A stretch of DNA of 64,000 bases from Bacillus_P idriensis_A (GTDB lineage Bacteria; Bacillota; Bacilli; Bacillales; Bacillaceae). The stretch spans positions 124,001 through 188,000 of the forward strand of contig NZ_JBCMYF010000011.1 of assembly GCF_050483325.1 (NCBI RefSeq), written 5' to 3'. Positions 49,888 through 57,437 of this stretch are shown piece by piece; within the stretch, counting starts at the first letter, position 1; the number at the start of each line of letters is the position of its first letter. The notes beneath the pieces were generated by a model. That model was not told the origin of the DNA and did not search any database. It saw nothing but the letters and a program-made list of their open reading frames with translations. Both the position numbers and the translations under genes were made by a program.

Positions 49888-50190
49888 ATGGGAGAACAAG
49901 CCATTGATACATTTCGTTCATGCATCCCATTATTCCATGCTCTCGGGGATCCGGGGAGACAGGATATTATTCTTTTATTAGCTGAAACAGAACGTCTGAC
50001 TGTGAATGAAATAGCCGATCAGTCCAGGCTTTCAAGACCAGCCATCTCCCACCATCTTAAAATTTTGAAGGATCAGGGATTGGTAAGCATTGAACAGCAG
50101 GGAACGAAGAGGTTTTATTCATTAGCACTTGAAGATTCCGTTACCTTGCTGAAAAAATTAATTACATTAGTAGAAGAAACCTGTATTTAA
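49888..50190 (+). CDS. ArsR family transcriptional regulator
   Basis: Winged-helix repressor of 100 residues: FHALGDPGRQDIILLLAETERLTVNEIADQSRLSRPAISHHLKILKDQGLVSIEQQGTKRFYSL. It has only one Cys (in FRSCIP) besides the one near the C-terminus (ETCI), so the metal-sensing CxC of ArsR/CadC is missing and it may sense another signal. Probably controls its own operon through the palindrome at 49061. Confidence 0.85.
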   Translation: MGEQAIDTFRSCIPLFHALGDPGRQDIILLLAETERLTVNEIADQSRLSRPAISHHLKILKDQGLVSIEQQGTKRFYSLALEDSVTLLKKLITLVEETCI

Positions 50191-50211
50191 CCTCAGAAAG
50201 GGTGGAAACAG

Positions 50212-50883
50212 ATGAAACAGCTGCTTCATGACGGTTGGTGGACATGGCTCAAGCCGGAATTTGAAAAACCCTATTATCAGAGGCTGAGAGAATTTTTGAA
50301 GACAGAATATGAAACAGAAACGATCTATCCAGATAAGGAAGATTTGTTTAATGCACTGCAATTCACTTCATATGAGGATGTAAAAGTCGTGATTCTTGGA
50401 CAGGACCCTTATCATGGACCAAATCAGGCACACGGACTCAGCTTCTCTGTTCAGGAGGGAGTTAAGCTTCCGCCTTCTCTCCGCAATATTTTTCTTGAAC
50501 TGAAGGATGACCTTGGATACAATCCCCCTAATCATGGATCACTGGAAAAATGGGCGGAGCAGGGTGTGCTGCTGTTGAATACGGTTTTGACAGTGAGAAA
50601 AGGCATGGCTGCCTCACATAAAGGACAAGGCTGGGAAACGTTCACAAATCGCATTATTGAGCTTCTGAATGAGCGAGACCTGCCAGTTGTGTTTATATTA
50701 TGGGGAAAGCATGCAGCAGAAAAGAAATCACTGATTGATACCGGAAAGCATATTGTGATTCAATCGCCGCATCCAAGTCCTTTTTCCGCCAGAAAAGGAT
50801 TCTTTGGAAGCAAACCGTTTTCAAAAGCGAACGAAGCACTCAAGGAAATGGGCCGGAAGGAAATTGACTGGGAAATAAAATAG
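50212..50883 (+). CDS. ung: Uracil-DNA glycosylase
   Basis: Family 1 UDG of 223 residues, excises uracil from DNA at the start of base-excision repair. Catalytic water-activating Asp in GQDPYHGPNQAHGLSFSV (residues 63-80), His loop in HPSPFSARKGFFGSKPFSKAN, and LLLNTVLTVRKG. It follows the ArsR gene by 21 bases with its own RBS (AAAGGGTGG). A strong stem-loop follows at 50882. Confidence 0.95.
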   Translation: MKQLLHDGWWTWLKPEFEKPYYQRLREFLKTEYETETIYPDKEDLFNALQFTSYEDVKVVILGQDPYHGPNQAHGLSFSVQEGVKLPPSLRNIFLELKDDLGYNPPNHGSLEKWAEQGVLLLNTVLTVRKGMAASHKGQGWETFTNRIIELLNERDLPVVFILWGKHAAEKKSLIDTGKHIVIQSPHPSPFSARKGFFGSKPFSKANEALKEMGRKEIDWEIK

Positions 50884-50918
50884 TAAAGAGGAGGTGCGGA
50901 CTGCACCTCCTCTTTACT
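50882..50918 (+). terminator. Stem-loop after ung
   Basis: AGTAAAGAGGAGGTGC (50882-50897) and its exact complement (50903-50918), loop GGACT. No long T run. Confidence 0.65.
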
Positions 50919-50939
50919 GACGGGATAAGAAAGTATAAG

Positions 50940-51035
50940 ATTTTGCCCATCGCTCAAAAAGGCAAACCCGTTTTTTTCTGGCTGAGACTTATCTGTCATG
51001 CCTGAGCTAAACGGGCGATTCCGCTTTTCGGTTAC
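50940..51035 (-). repeat. Dispersed AGCGGA...CCCGTTTAGC repeat copy
   Basis: Minus strand: AAAAGCGGAATCGCCCGTTT, AGCTCAGGCATGACAGATAA, GTCTCAGCCAG. It abuts the stop of the stress gene at 51032. Confidence 0.72.
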
Positions 51036-51379
51036 ACCCAGCCCGTTACACGCTCATGATCTGTAACAAGCAATAAGATTTTACCTTCATCGAGCTTTTC
51101 TTCATAGCGTTCTGCTTCTGCAGAGCTGAATCCGACTTCCTCTAATTTCGTGCGGAGCTCATCGCCCTTTTTGCTGAAAATGTTGCCGACCGCACTTCCG
51201 AGACCTAATTCAGAGATGCCGATCGTATTTGCTTCAGCGCTGTTTGCTACACGGTTTGTGCGCTCGTCATCATGTGAGAGAATATAAATGTCGTGCTTGT
51301 CGACACCTTTATTTTTCAGGTCCATCACGTCATTTTTCAATAATTCGTCATTTGTATATTCTTTTACAGCTGGTTTCAT
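51032..51379 (-). CDS. YflT-type general stress protein, second copy
   Basis: Paralogue (115 residues) of the protein at 47715: KNKGVDKHDIYILSHDDERTNRVANSAEANTIGISELGLGSAVGNIFSKKGDELRTKLEEVGFSSAEAERYEEKLDEGKILLLV. The shared GDELRxK...GxxxxEAxxxEExLDxGKxxxxV pattern is clear. Upstream on the minus strand GGTTTAA followed about 14 bases on by TGCTAT is a weak sigma-B-like pair. Function unknown. Confidence 0.82.
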   Translation of the reverse strand: MKPAVKEYTNDELLKNDVMDLKNKGVDKHDIYILSHDDERTNRVANSAEANTIGISELGLGSAVGNIFSKKGDELRTKLEEVGFSSAEAERYEEKLDEGKILLLVTDHERVTGWV

Positions 51380-51517
51380 TACTATTCACTCTCCTTTTAG
51401 GTTTCATAGTAATTAAATAGCACGAATCGTACATGGTTAAACCTCTTTTTTTACAGGCGATGATCTGTAACTTTGATATAATAGGCTGTAAAGACGATAA
51501 AAAAGGCAGGATATAAA

Positions 51518-51688
51518 ATGAAGAATCAGCCGATTAACTGTTTAAAATGCACGTATTATTATGTCACTTGGGACAGGGATTTTCCAAACGGCTGCAGAGC
51601 TTACAGGTTTAAATCTGCTGCAAGACCTTCCGTAACCGTACTAAAATCATCAGGTGAATCCTGTTTGAAATACACACCAAAAAGATAA
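51518..51688 (+). CDS. Small Cys-rich conserved protein, 56 aa
   Basis: Translation starts MKNQPINCLKCTYYYVTWDR, continues DFPNGCRAYRFKSAARPS and ends SCLKYTPKR. Four Cys (CxxC, then NGC and SC) suggest a single metal or Fe-S site. Similar short proteins with CxxCxYYYVTWDxxxPxGC are, from memory, common in Bacillus and clostridia without known function. The purine-rich AGGCAGGA precedes the ATG by 6 bases. It is too short for usual gene prediction filters and overlaps only antisense frames. Confidence 0.72.
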   Translation: MKNQPINCLKCTYYYVTWDRDFPNGCRAYRFKSAARPSVTVLKSSGESCLKYTPKR

Positions 51689-51734
51689 TGTCCCAGGATT
51701 GCAGAAATACCAAAGTAATGGAGGAATGATAAGG

Positions 51735-52016
51735 ATGGATATACATATTTCAAAACTGCTTGCGAAAATGGAAAAAGAAATTCACCGCGCGATGCACGGA
51801 TCAAATGATGCAGAAGTAAGAGAGAGGCTGCTTGCGGTGAAAACCCTCTGTGATCTGGTGCTTGAAGAGCAGACGGAAGAGCGCTATGAAACGAAGCAGC
51901 AGCCATCTCATCATCAAGTGGATGCTCTTCAGCTGCAAAAAATGATGGGGACATCCAATTTGGGCAAGAAAAAAGAAGAGGACGGCGTGAACGGGGATTC
52001 TATTTTTGATTTTTAA
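51735..52016 (+). CDS. ywdI: YwdI family protein
   Basis: Ninety-three residues, MDIHISKLLAKMEKEIHRAM at the start, VKTLCDLVLEE in the middle and a conserved GDSIFDF C-terminus, as in B. subtilis YwdI (DUF5327). It is soluble and largely helical, with a Gln/His/Asp-rich middle (TKQQPSHHQVDALQLQ). Function unknown. ATG 51735 has GGAGG 11 bases upstream; the frame is open farther upstream without a site. Together with ung and ywdK it keeps the B. subtilis order. Confidence 0.84.
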   Translation: MDIHISKLLAKMEKEIHRAMHGSNDAEVRERLLAVKTLCDLVLEEQTEERYETKQQPSHHQVDALQLQKMMGTSNLGKKKEEDGVNGDSIFDF

Positions 52017-52031
52017 ACAGGAGGCGGTTTT

Positions 52032-52271
52032 ATGAGTCCGAATGATTTTGTAAATCTAGCCGTCATTTCATTTCCACTCATAATTATCATCCTGGTTTTC
52101 ATAGGGTTATATAAAATTTTTGTCAAAAAGCAGACAGTAACAACGTATTATACTCCTTTTGATGAAATAACCGGCCAGGCACCCGTCGCCTTTCACGAGG
52201 AAAAGTATATGGAGGAGGATGAGGGCGGCCAGAGTGATGACAAAAATAAAAACAAGAATCCAAAGATTTGA
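52032..52271 (+). CDS. Small membrane protein, DUF3951-like
   Basis: Seventy-nine residues: one N-terminal membrane helix (FVNLAVISFPLIIIILVFIGLYKIFV), then YYTPFDEITGQAPVAFHEEK and an acidic/Lys-rich tail (EEDEGGQSDDKNKNKNPKI). It looks like DUF3951 proteins of Bacillus. RBS AGGAGGCGG. It starts 15 bases after ywdI, so the two are likely one operon. Confidence 0.78.
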   Translation: MSPNDFVNLAVISFPLIIIILVFIGLYKIFVKKQTVTTYYTPFDEITGQAPVAFHEEKYMEEDEGGQSDDKNKNKNPKI

Positions 52272-52368
52272 ACATCTGTTGACGAATCCGCTGTCTGTCT
52301 TGATTTAAAGAATGGATAGGGTAAGATGAAAACTAGCGGCTGATTTTAAAATCGAGGAGAAGATAATC

Positions 52369-52740
52369 GTGAAACTATTTTTAATACTAGCAGCAGCAAA
52401 CGCTTTTCTTGCTGTTGCATTAGGCGCATTCGGAGCTCACGGGCTTGAAGGGAAAGTACCTGAAAAATACTTGAAAATCTGGCAGACTGGCGTCACCTAT
52501 CAAATGTTTCATGCCGGCGGTTTATTTGTGATCGCCTTTTTAATCGACAAACTTCCGCAGGCAGGTATGCTGACTTGGGCGGGCTGGCTTATGTTTATCG
52601 GAATTCTCTTATTTTCCGGAAGCCTGTACATTTTAACCGTTACTCAAATCAGTGTGCTCGGCGCAATCACACCGCTCGGCGGCCTTTCCTTTTTAATTGC
52701 CTGGGTAATGATGATCATCGCAGTTGTGAAATTTTTATAG
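52369..52740 (+). CDS. ywdK: YwdK family (DUF423) membrane protein
   Basis: One hundred twenty-three residues, four membrane helices (LFLILAAANAFLAVALGAFGAHGL, FHAGGLFVIAFLIDKLP, WAGWLMFIGILLFSGSLYILTV, GAITPLGGLSFLIAWVMMIIAVVKFL). The GAFGAHGLE, KYLKIWQTGVTYQMFHA and TPLGGLSFLIAW motifs define DUF423. Function unknown. The GTG at 52369 has GAGGAG about 9 bases upstream. Confidence 0.87.
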   Translation: MKLFLILAAANAFLAVALGAFGAHGLEGKVPEKYLKIWQTGVTYQMFHAGGLFVIAFLIDKLPQAGMLTWAGWLMFIGILLFSGSLYILTVTQISVLGAITPLGGLSFLIAWVMMIIAVVKFL

Positions 52741-52749
52741 AATGAATGG

Positions 52750-52776
52750 GGGAGTCCTTAAGTGGGCTCTTTTTTA
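52750..52776 (+). terminator. Terminator of ywdK
   Basis: GAGTCC (52752-52757), loop, GGGCTC (52764-52769), six T. Confidence 0.7.
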
Positions 52777-52946
52777 TTTGACTAAAATCACTAAATAGAT
52801 CTGTTTCGATATCAAAATATAAAATTCGATAAATAGAGCAGTCCATATCAGAATCTGACGACAGAAAGAATAGTCAACCTTGTAAACTCTTATTCTAACC
52901 GCACAATACATGGTAAAATAGGGAAAAAGAAGGGTGGCGCAAAAGT

Positions 52947-53378
52947 GTGAAGAAAATTCTTTTAATCCTGGGAAGTTTGATGATTTTATCTGGTATCATA
53001 GGTGCCTTAAATCATGTATCTCTTATTTTTAAGTCAATGGAAGAAGAGTTTGGTGAATATGGAACCCCTGGTACTGCGTCACTCATCATATGGCAGTACA
53101 TTCCGTCCTTTACGGTCTATGTAATATTACTTGCAGCCGGCAGCCTATTGCTCGGTCTCACAGCTTTATTGAAACAGCAAGAGAAGCGCAATGTTCTGAT
53201 GGAACACCTTATAGATGCTGTAAAAGCAAATGAGGTTCAGGCAGCAAGGCCAGCAGCTGAACCCGCTTCTGATGTTGAAAAACAGACGCTTGCCCTGTTT
53301 CAAAGCAGAAATGAGCGTGAGGTTGACGAACCACATCAGGATCCCGGTGAAGATGAACGGTACTACTGGAAAGGATGA
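52947..53378 (+). CDS. Small membrane protein of unknown function, 143 aa
   Basis: Two N-terminal membrane helices (KILLILGSLMILSGIIGALNHVSLIF and FTVYVILLAAGSLLLGLTALL) separated by a short extracellular loop, then a cytoplasmic tail rich in Ala/Glu (about residues 75-143) ending DEPHQDPGEDERYYWKG. No family recognised. RBS AGAAGGGTGGCG before GTG 52947. It converges with gerQ, which ends 47 bases away. Confidence 0.75.
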   Translation: MKKILLILGSLMILSGIIGALNHVSLIFKSMEEEFGEYGTPGTASLIIWQYIPSFTVYVILLAAGSLLLGLTALLKQQEKRNVLMEHLIDAVKANEVQAARPAAEPASDVEKQTLALFQSRNEREVDEPHQDPGEDERYYWKG

Positions 53379-53425
53379 GCATCCATAAAAAAGAGCATAC
53401 ATTAAATGTATGCCCGGTGCCCGAG

Positions 53426-53869
53426 TTATCTAGGAGGAGAAGAAGCCATATCATAAGGATAATAATAGGCAATTTCCTCATCAAATGTAATATAGTCTAA
53501 ATAAACCATTAACAGCAGGTATCTTTTCGATGTTTTTTGATCGCTTAAAATAATATGATCTCGCCCTGCGGCTTCGATGACGCCTTTAAAGATCTTAGAG
53601 TTCCACTCTTTGCTTGCCTCAAACGTCATATAGATGGTTGCTACTTTCCCTCGATTTAAACGCAGTATATTTTCAATGTACGATTCTTCTAGCGGCAGCA
53701 TTCCGCCCTGTGCCTGAGTGGGAGTCTGCTGCTGCATTCCCTGCATTCCCTGCATTCCTTGCATCCCCTGTTGCTGAGGATATCCAAATTGCGGCTGCTG
53801 CTGTCGATAATCATAACCGGCTCCATATGGATTAAAGCCTGCTCCAAACTGATTGTACGCTGAATTCAT
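53426..53869 (-). CDS. gerQ: Spore coat protein GerQ
   Basis: Inner-coat protein of 147 residues needed to localise CwlJ in the spore and for Ca-DPA-triggered germination. The N-terminal part is Gln/Tyr/Gly-rich with a QGM repeat (MQGMQGMQGMQ at about residues 35-46), and the C-terminal domain (LPLEESYIENILRLNRGKVATIYMTFEASKEWNSKIFKGVIEAAGRDHIILSDQKTSKRYLLLMVYLDYITFDEEIAYYYPY) is the family core. Lys residues in the core are transglutaminase targets in the family. RBS AAGGAGGT. The partner gene cwlJ lies immediately upstream on the same strand, broken. Confidence 0.92.
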   Translation of the reverse strand: MNSAYNQFGAGFNPYGAGYDYRQQQPQFGYPQQQGMQGMQGMQGMQQQTPTQAQGGMLPLEESYIENILRLNRGKVATIYMTFEASKEWNSKIFKGVIEAAGRDHIILSDQKTSKRYLLLMVYLDYITFDEEIAYYYPYDMASSPPR

Positions 53870-53895
53870 GTTTTACCTCCTTAAGTAGAAAAAAA

Positions 53896-54150
53896 TTATA
53901 AAACGTCAGGACAATGCGAAAAGAAACAATCCGCTTTAAACCTTCCCGTATTCTGCTGGTCATACCAGCTGTCTTGGACATTCTCAGGAAGGATTGAAAA
54001 ACCAAAGAAAGTTGGCTGCTCTGAATGATACTTGGACATGCAGCACGAACCCGGCTTACTCCCGCATTTCCAGCCGCGAGCATGCTTAGCTTGCCATCTC
54101 CACTCTGCACGGATCAGTACTTCCTTTGATGTATAGGGAATCACTCCCAT
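53896..54150 (-). pseudogene. cwlJ: Degraded cwlJ (spore cell wall hydrolase)
   Basis: The frame from ATG 54150 begins MGVIPYTSKEVLIRAE and ends NVQDSWYDQQNTGRFKADCF plus FSHCPDVL, matching the two ends of CwlJ (about 140 residues). The second frame between them gives SGDGKLSMLAAGNAGVSRVR plus AAC, the next part of CwlJ, so there is a frameshift after RAE and again later. About 50 residues of the middle (FxxIRxxxQMVFQ to FALWF) are missing. Glu of the RAE(A)EG active site is the last intact part. The RBS GGCAGGTGATGAA is still good. CwlJ normally degrades cortex at germination together with GerQ. Confidence 0.82.
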
Positions 54151-54356
54151 TTCATCACCTGCCTTATGAAAAAACATCTGGTTGTATAAGGTGATTAGAT
54201 GTAAAAAATTCAACTTCACTCATTTATAGGTATGTGGGGAAAGGCTGTGATATGACACTAAGAAAAGCGGAAATGAATCTGTCCGGGGGATTCATTCAAA
54301 ACGGAGAGTCAGGCGCTTGCACTAGATGCGGAGGTGCATATTCAGTGTCTCTTTAT

Positions 54357-54392
54357 ATAAAAAAAGCCCTTGCCGGCTTAGGCAAGAGCTTC
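54357..54392 (-). terminator. Terminator of hemQ
   Basis: AAAAAGCCCTTGCC (54361-54374) pairs with GGCAAGAGCT (54381-54390), with T run on the minus strand. Confidence 0.8.
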
Positions 54393-54395
54393 AAA

Positions 54396-55139
54396 TTAAA
54401 TATGAAAATATCCGTACAATTTATCAGCCGGAAGAATGTTTCCAACAAAGAATGTGCCAAACTCGCCGTAGCGTGCGCTGACTTCGTCAAAGCGCATTTC
54501 GTAAATAAGTTTTTTGAACTGAAGCACATCATCTGAGAAAAGTGTAACACCCCATTCAAAATCATCAAAACCGACAGAGCCTGTAATGATCTGCTTTACT
54601 TTTCCTGCGTATTGGCGGCCGATCATGCCGTGGCTGCGCATAAGGCTTTTGCGCTCATCCATCGGAAGCATATACCAGTTATCTTCGCCATTGCGGCGTT
54701 TATCCATTGGATAGAAGCAGACATGCTTTGCTTCTGGAAGTGATGGATAAAGACGGGCAAGCACTTGAGGATTTTGATATGGATCTTCACCTGCAGGCAA
54801 GTAGTTGCTGAGCTCTACTACAGATACATAGGAATATGCAGGAAGAGTATAATCAGCAAGCTTCGATTTATTAAACTCTGTTTCAATAACATTTAACTCT
54901 TCCATAGTAGGGCGCAAAATCATCAGCATAAAGTCAGCTTTTTGTCCGACGATCGAATATAGTGCCTGACTGCCTTGCTTTTGATCTTCAGCAATTCCCC
55001 ATTTTTCAAGCAAACCCTGAAACTCATAAATTGCTGCTTGACGCTCGTCACTGCTCACCGTTTTCCATAGCGCCCAATTCATTGCGCGGAAGTCATGTAA
55101 ACAATACCAGCCATCTAACGTTTGTGCAGCTTCACTCAT
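54396..55139 (-). CDS. hemQ: Coproheme decarboxylase HemQ
   Basis: Last enzyme of the coproporphyrin-dependent haem pathway of Firmicutes, 247 residues, chlorite-dismutase fold. Residues expected for HemQ are seen: catalytic Tyr in NWYMLPMDERKSLMRSHGMIGR and the haem-binding proximal His in RSHG. Opening LDGWYCLHDFRAMNWALWKTVSSDER and the end GEFGTFFVGNILPADKL match the family. RBS GGAGTGAAC before the ATG. It supplies haem for qox and P450 in the window. Diverges from pta as in B. subtilis. Confidence 0.93.
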   Translation of the reverse strand: MSEAAQTLDGWYCLHDFRAMNWALWKTVSSDERQAAIYEFQGLLEKWGIAEDQKQGSQALYSIVGQKADFMLMILRPTMEELNVIETEFNKSKLADYTLPAYSYVSVVELSNYLPAGEDPYQNPQVLARLYPSLPEAKHVCFYPMDKRRNGEDNWYMLPMDERKSLMRSHGMIGRQYAGKVKQIITGSVGFDDFEWGVTLFSDDVLQFKKLIYEMRFDEVSARYGEFGTFFVGNILPADKLYGYFHI

Positions 55140-55289
55140 CTAAGTTCACTCCGTTTCATCATTCGTAAATACCTTTTAACTATACCATAGTTTGACCATT
55201 CCATAATGGAAACAGACTTCATTGTCCATATTATAAAAAAAGTACATACGTATAGATGTTAGTTAATTTGGAAAATAAAGAATTTAAGG

Positions 55290-55303
55290 TGTAAGCGCTC
55301 TAT
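55290..55303 (+). promoter_or_regulatory. cre-like CcpA site upstream of pta
   Basis: TGTAAGCGCTCTAT, close to TGWAARCGYTWNCW with two mismatches, upstream of a possible promoter (TTGAAT 55318, TATCCT 55340). pta is activated by CcpA in B. subtilis. Confidence 0.5.
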
Positions 55304-55388
55304 CAGTCCGCCGCTGTTTGAATTTGCCTGCAAGTGGAGTATCCTTAAATATAGAGCAATGGTTTTTAACTAATTAGGAGGTTTTTTA

Positions 55389-56360
55389 ATGTCTGATTTA
55401 TTTACTCTTTTAAAAGAAAAAGTAACTGGAAAAGAGCTTAAAATCGTTTTTCCTGAAGGAACAGATGAACGTATTCTGACTGCTGCAAACCGTTTGGCAG
55501 GAGAAGGAATCCTTAAGCCTATTCTTGTAGGCAGCAATGATGAGATTACGAAAAAAGCTATGGAGCTGAATCTTACATTAGATGGCGTCGAAGTTTATGA
55601 TCCAAAAACATTTGAAGGCATGAATGAACTTGTTCAGTCTTTCGTAGAACGCCGCAAAGGCAAAGCGACAGAAGAACAGGCACAAAAAATTCTGCTTGAT
55701 GAAAACTACTTCGGAACGATGCTTGTGTACACAGGACAAGCTCACGGATTAGTAAGCGGGGCAGCTCATTCAACAGCTGACACCGTGCGCCCTGCACTTC
55801 AAATCATCAAAACAAAAGAGGGCATCAAGAAAACATCCGGCGTCTTCATTATGGTTCGCGGCGATGAGAAATATGTATTTGCAGACTGTGCAATCAATAT
55901 TTCACCAGACAGCCAGGATCTTGCTGAAATTGCTGTTGAAAGTGCAAAAACAGCTGATATGTTTGATATCGAGCCAAGAGTGGCAATGCTTAGCTTCTCA
56001 ACAAAAGGCTCTGCCAAATCACCTGAAACAGAGCGTGTGGCTGAAGCGGTAAAAATCGCAAAAGAAATGGTTCCAACCCTTGTTTTAGATGGCGAGTTCC
56101 AATTTGACGCTGCATTTGTACCGTCTGTTGCAAAATCAAAAGCGCCGGATTCAGTCATCAAAGGCGATGCGAACGTATTTGTTTTCCCAAGTCTTGAAGC
56201 AGGAAACATCGGATACAAAATTGCACAGCGGTTAGGAAACTTTGAAGCAGTCGGACCAATTCTTCAAGGATTGAATGCACCTGTGAACGATCTTTCACGC
56301 GGATGTAATGCTGAAGATGTTTATAAGTTAGCATTGATTACTGCCGGACAAGCGGTTTAA
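55389..56360 (+). CDS. pta: Phosphate acetyltransferase
   Basis: Converts acetyl-CoA and phosphate to acetyl-phosphate, with AckA forming the acetate overflow route. The 323 residues show the PTA/PTB fold: VFPEGTDERILTAANRLAGEGILKPILVG at the N-terminus, MLVYTGQAHGLVSGAAHSTADTVRPALQIIKT (substrate loop), FADCAINISPDSQDLAEIAVESA, and NVFVFPSLEAGNIGYKIAQRLGNFEAVGPILQGLNAPVNDLSRG. It matches B. subtilis Pta along its whole length. RBS AGGAGG. Terminator at 56373. Confidence 0.94.
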   Translation: MSDLFTLLKEKVTGKELKIVFPEGTDERILTAANRLAGEGILKPILVGSNDEITKKAMELNLTLDGVEVYDPKTFEGMNELVQSFVERRKGKATEEQAQKILLDENYFGTMLVYTGQAHGLVSGAAHSTADTVRPALQIIKTKEGIKKTSGVFIMVRGDEKYVFADCAINISPDSQDLAEIAVESAKTADMFDIEPRVAMLSFSTKGSAKSPETERVAEAVKIAKEMVPTLVLDGEFQFDAAFVPSVAKSKAPDSVIKGDANVFVFPSLEAGNIGYKIAQRLGNFEAVGPILQGLNAPVNDLSRGCNAEDVYKLALITAGQAV

Positions 56361-56372
56361 TAGTAAGAATGG

Positions 56373-56404
56373 AGAGACAGCCTGATTTTGGCTGTCTCTT
56401 TTTA
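56373..56404 (+). terminator. Terminator of pta
   Basis: AGAGACAGCC (56373-56382), loop, GGCTGTCTCT (56390-56399), then T run. Confidence 0.85.
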
Positions 56405-56471
56405 TGCCTCTGTAAATCCATTCGTTCATGCTATAATAAACATGCTTATAAACTCGAGGGAGTCCATCAAC

Positions 56472-57314
56472 ATGTCATTTGAAACTTTATTAAAACAAGA
56501 TGAATGGAAGATTGTCGACCAGTCCAGTCTCGGACCTCATTTTGATGCGAGGCAGTCCTTTGCGATGGATGATACGTTATGTGCTGCGGTCGGGAACGGA
56601 ACTTCTCCGGCAACGGCCCGGACGTGGGTTCATCACAAAACGATTGTGCTTGGCATTCAAGATACGAAGCTTCCATATTTAGAAGACGGAATCTCTTATT
56701 TAAAAGAACAGGGGTACCGGGTTATCGTCAGGAATTCAGGCGGCCTTGCTGTTGTTTTAGATGAAGGGGTCCTTAATATATCACTGATTTTTCCTGAAAC
56801 GGAAAAAGGAATCGATATCAATCGCGGCTATGATACAATGTGGGATCTGATTAAGCGGATGCTTGCGGGCTATGGTGCTGAGATAGAAGCGCGGGAAATT
56901 ACAGGGTCATATTGTCCCGGCAGCTATGACTTAAGCATAGGCGGGAAAAAATTCGCCGGGATTTCACAGCGGAGACTGCGCGGCGGAATCGCTGTTCAAA
57001 TTTATCTCTGTGCTGACGGCAGCGGAGCAGAGCGGGCGGGACTTATACGCAGGTTTTATCAGCTTGCGAAAAAAGACGAACCAACAAAGCTTGCATATCC
57101 TGAAATTGTTCCAGAAACTATGGCATCCTTGAGCGAGCTTCTCTGCGATGAGATCAGCGTTCAAACCTTGATGCTTTCGTTTTTGCAAACCTTGAAGGAG
57201 CTGAGCGGCAGAATGTATGCAGCTTCACTGTCAGTCGATGAACAGGTGCTGTTTGAAAAAAATCTGCTTCGTATGTATGACCGGAATGAAAAAGTGTTTG
57301 GGACGGTTCAATAA
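56472..57314 (+). CDS. lipL: Octanoyl-[GcvH]:protein N-octanoyltransferase LipL
   Basis: Lipoate assembly enzyme of 280 residues moving octanoyl from GcvH to E2 subunits of pyruvate and other dehydrogenases. It has the cofactor-transferase fold: TARTWVHHKTIVLGIQDTKLPYLEDGI, RNSGGLAVVLDEGVLNISLIF and the acyl-thioester Cys in ITGSYCPGSYDLSIGGKKFAGISQRR. ATG 56472 matches the family start (MSFETLLKQDEWKIVDQSSLG). B. subtilis also places it near pta and rsfA. Confidence 0.9.
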   Translation: MSFETLLKQDEWKIVDQSSLGPHFDARQSFAMDDTLCAAVGNGTSPATARTWVHHKTIVLGIQDTKLPYLEDGISYLKEQGYRVIVRNSGGLAVVLDEGVLNISLIFPETEKGIDINRGYDTMWDLIKRMLAGYGAEIEAREITGSYCPGSYDLSIGGKKFAGISQRRLRGGIAVQIYLCADGSGAERAGLIRRFYQLAKKDEPTKLAYPEIVPETMASLSELLCDEISVQTLMLSFLQTLKELSGRMYAASLSVDEQVLFEKNLLRMYDRNEKVFGTVQ

Positions 57315-57330
57315 GCGGGGCGGTATCCCT

Positions 57331-57369
57331 AAAAAAGCAGGCAGGAGGATTCTCCTTGCCTGCTTTTTT
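57331..57369 (+). terminator. Terminator of lipL
   Basis: AAAAAGCAGGCAGGAG, loop GATT, CTCCTTGCCTGCTTTTTT. Confidence 0.85.
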
Positions 57370-57437
57370 ATTGTTTGTGGAAGTTGGTGTCTCTAGACGG
57401 GAGTAATGTGATGATCTAAAATCTTCCCTTAGTTTGT

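Noticed and set aside
51601..51954. ORF of 117 aa on the minus strand
   Set aside because: Antisense to the Cys-rich gene and ywdI, both with good starts.
54234..54536. ORF of 100 aa on the plus strand
   Set aside because: It runs antisense through the end of hemQ and its terminator and has no family likeness.
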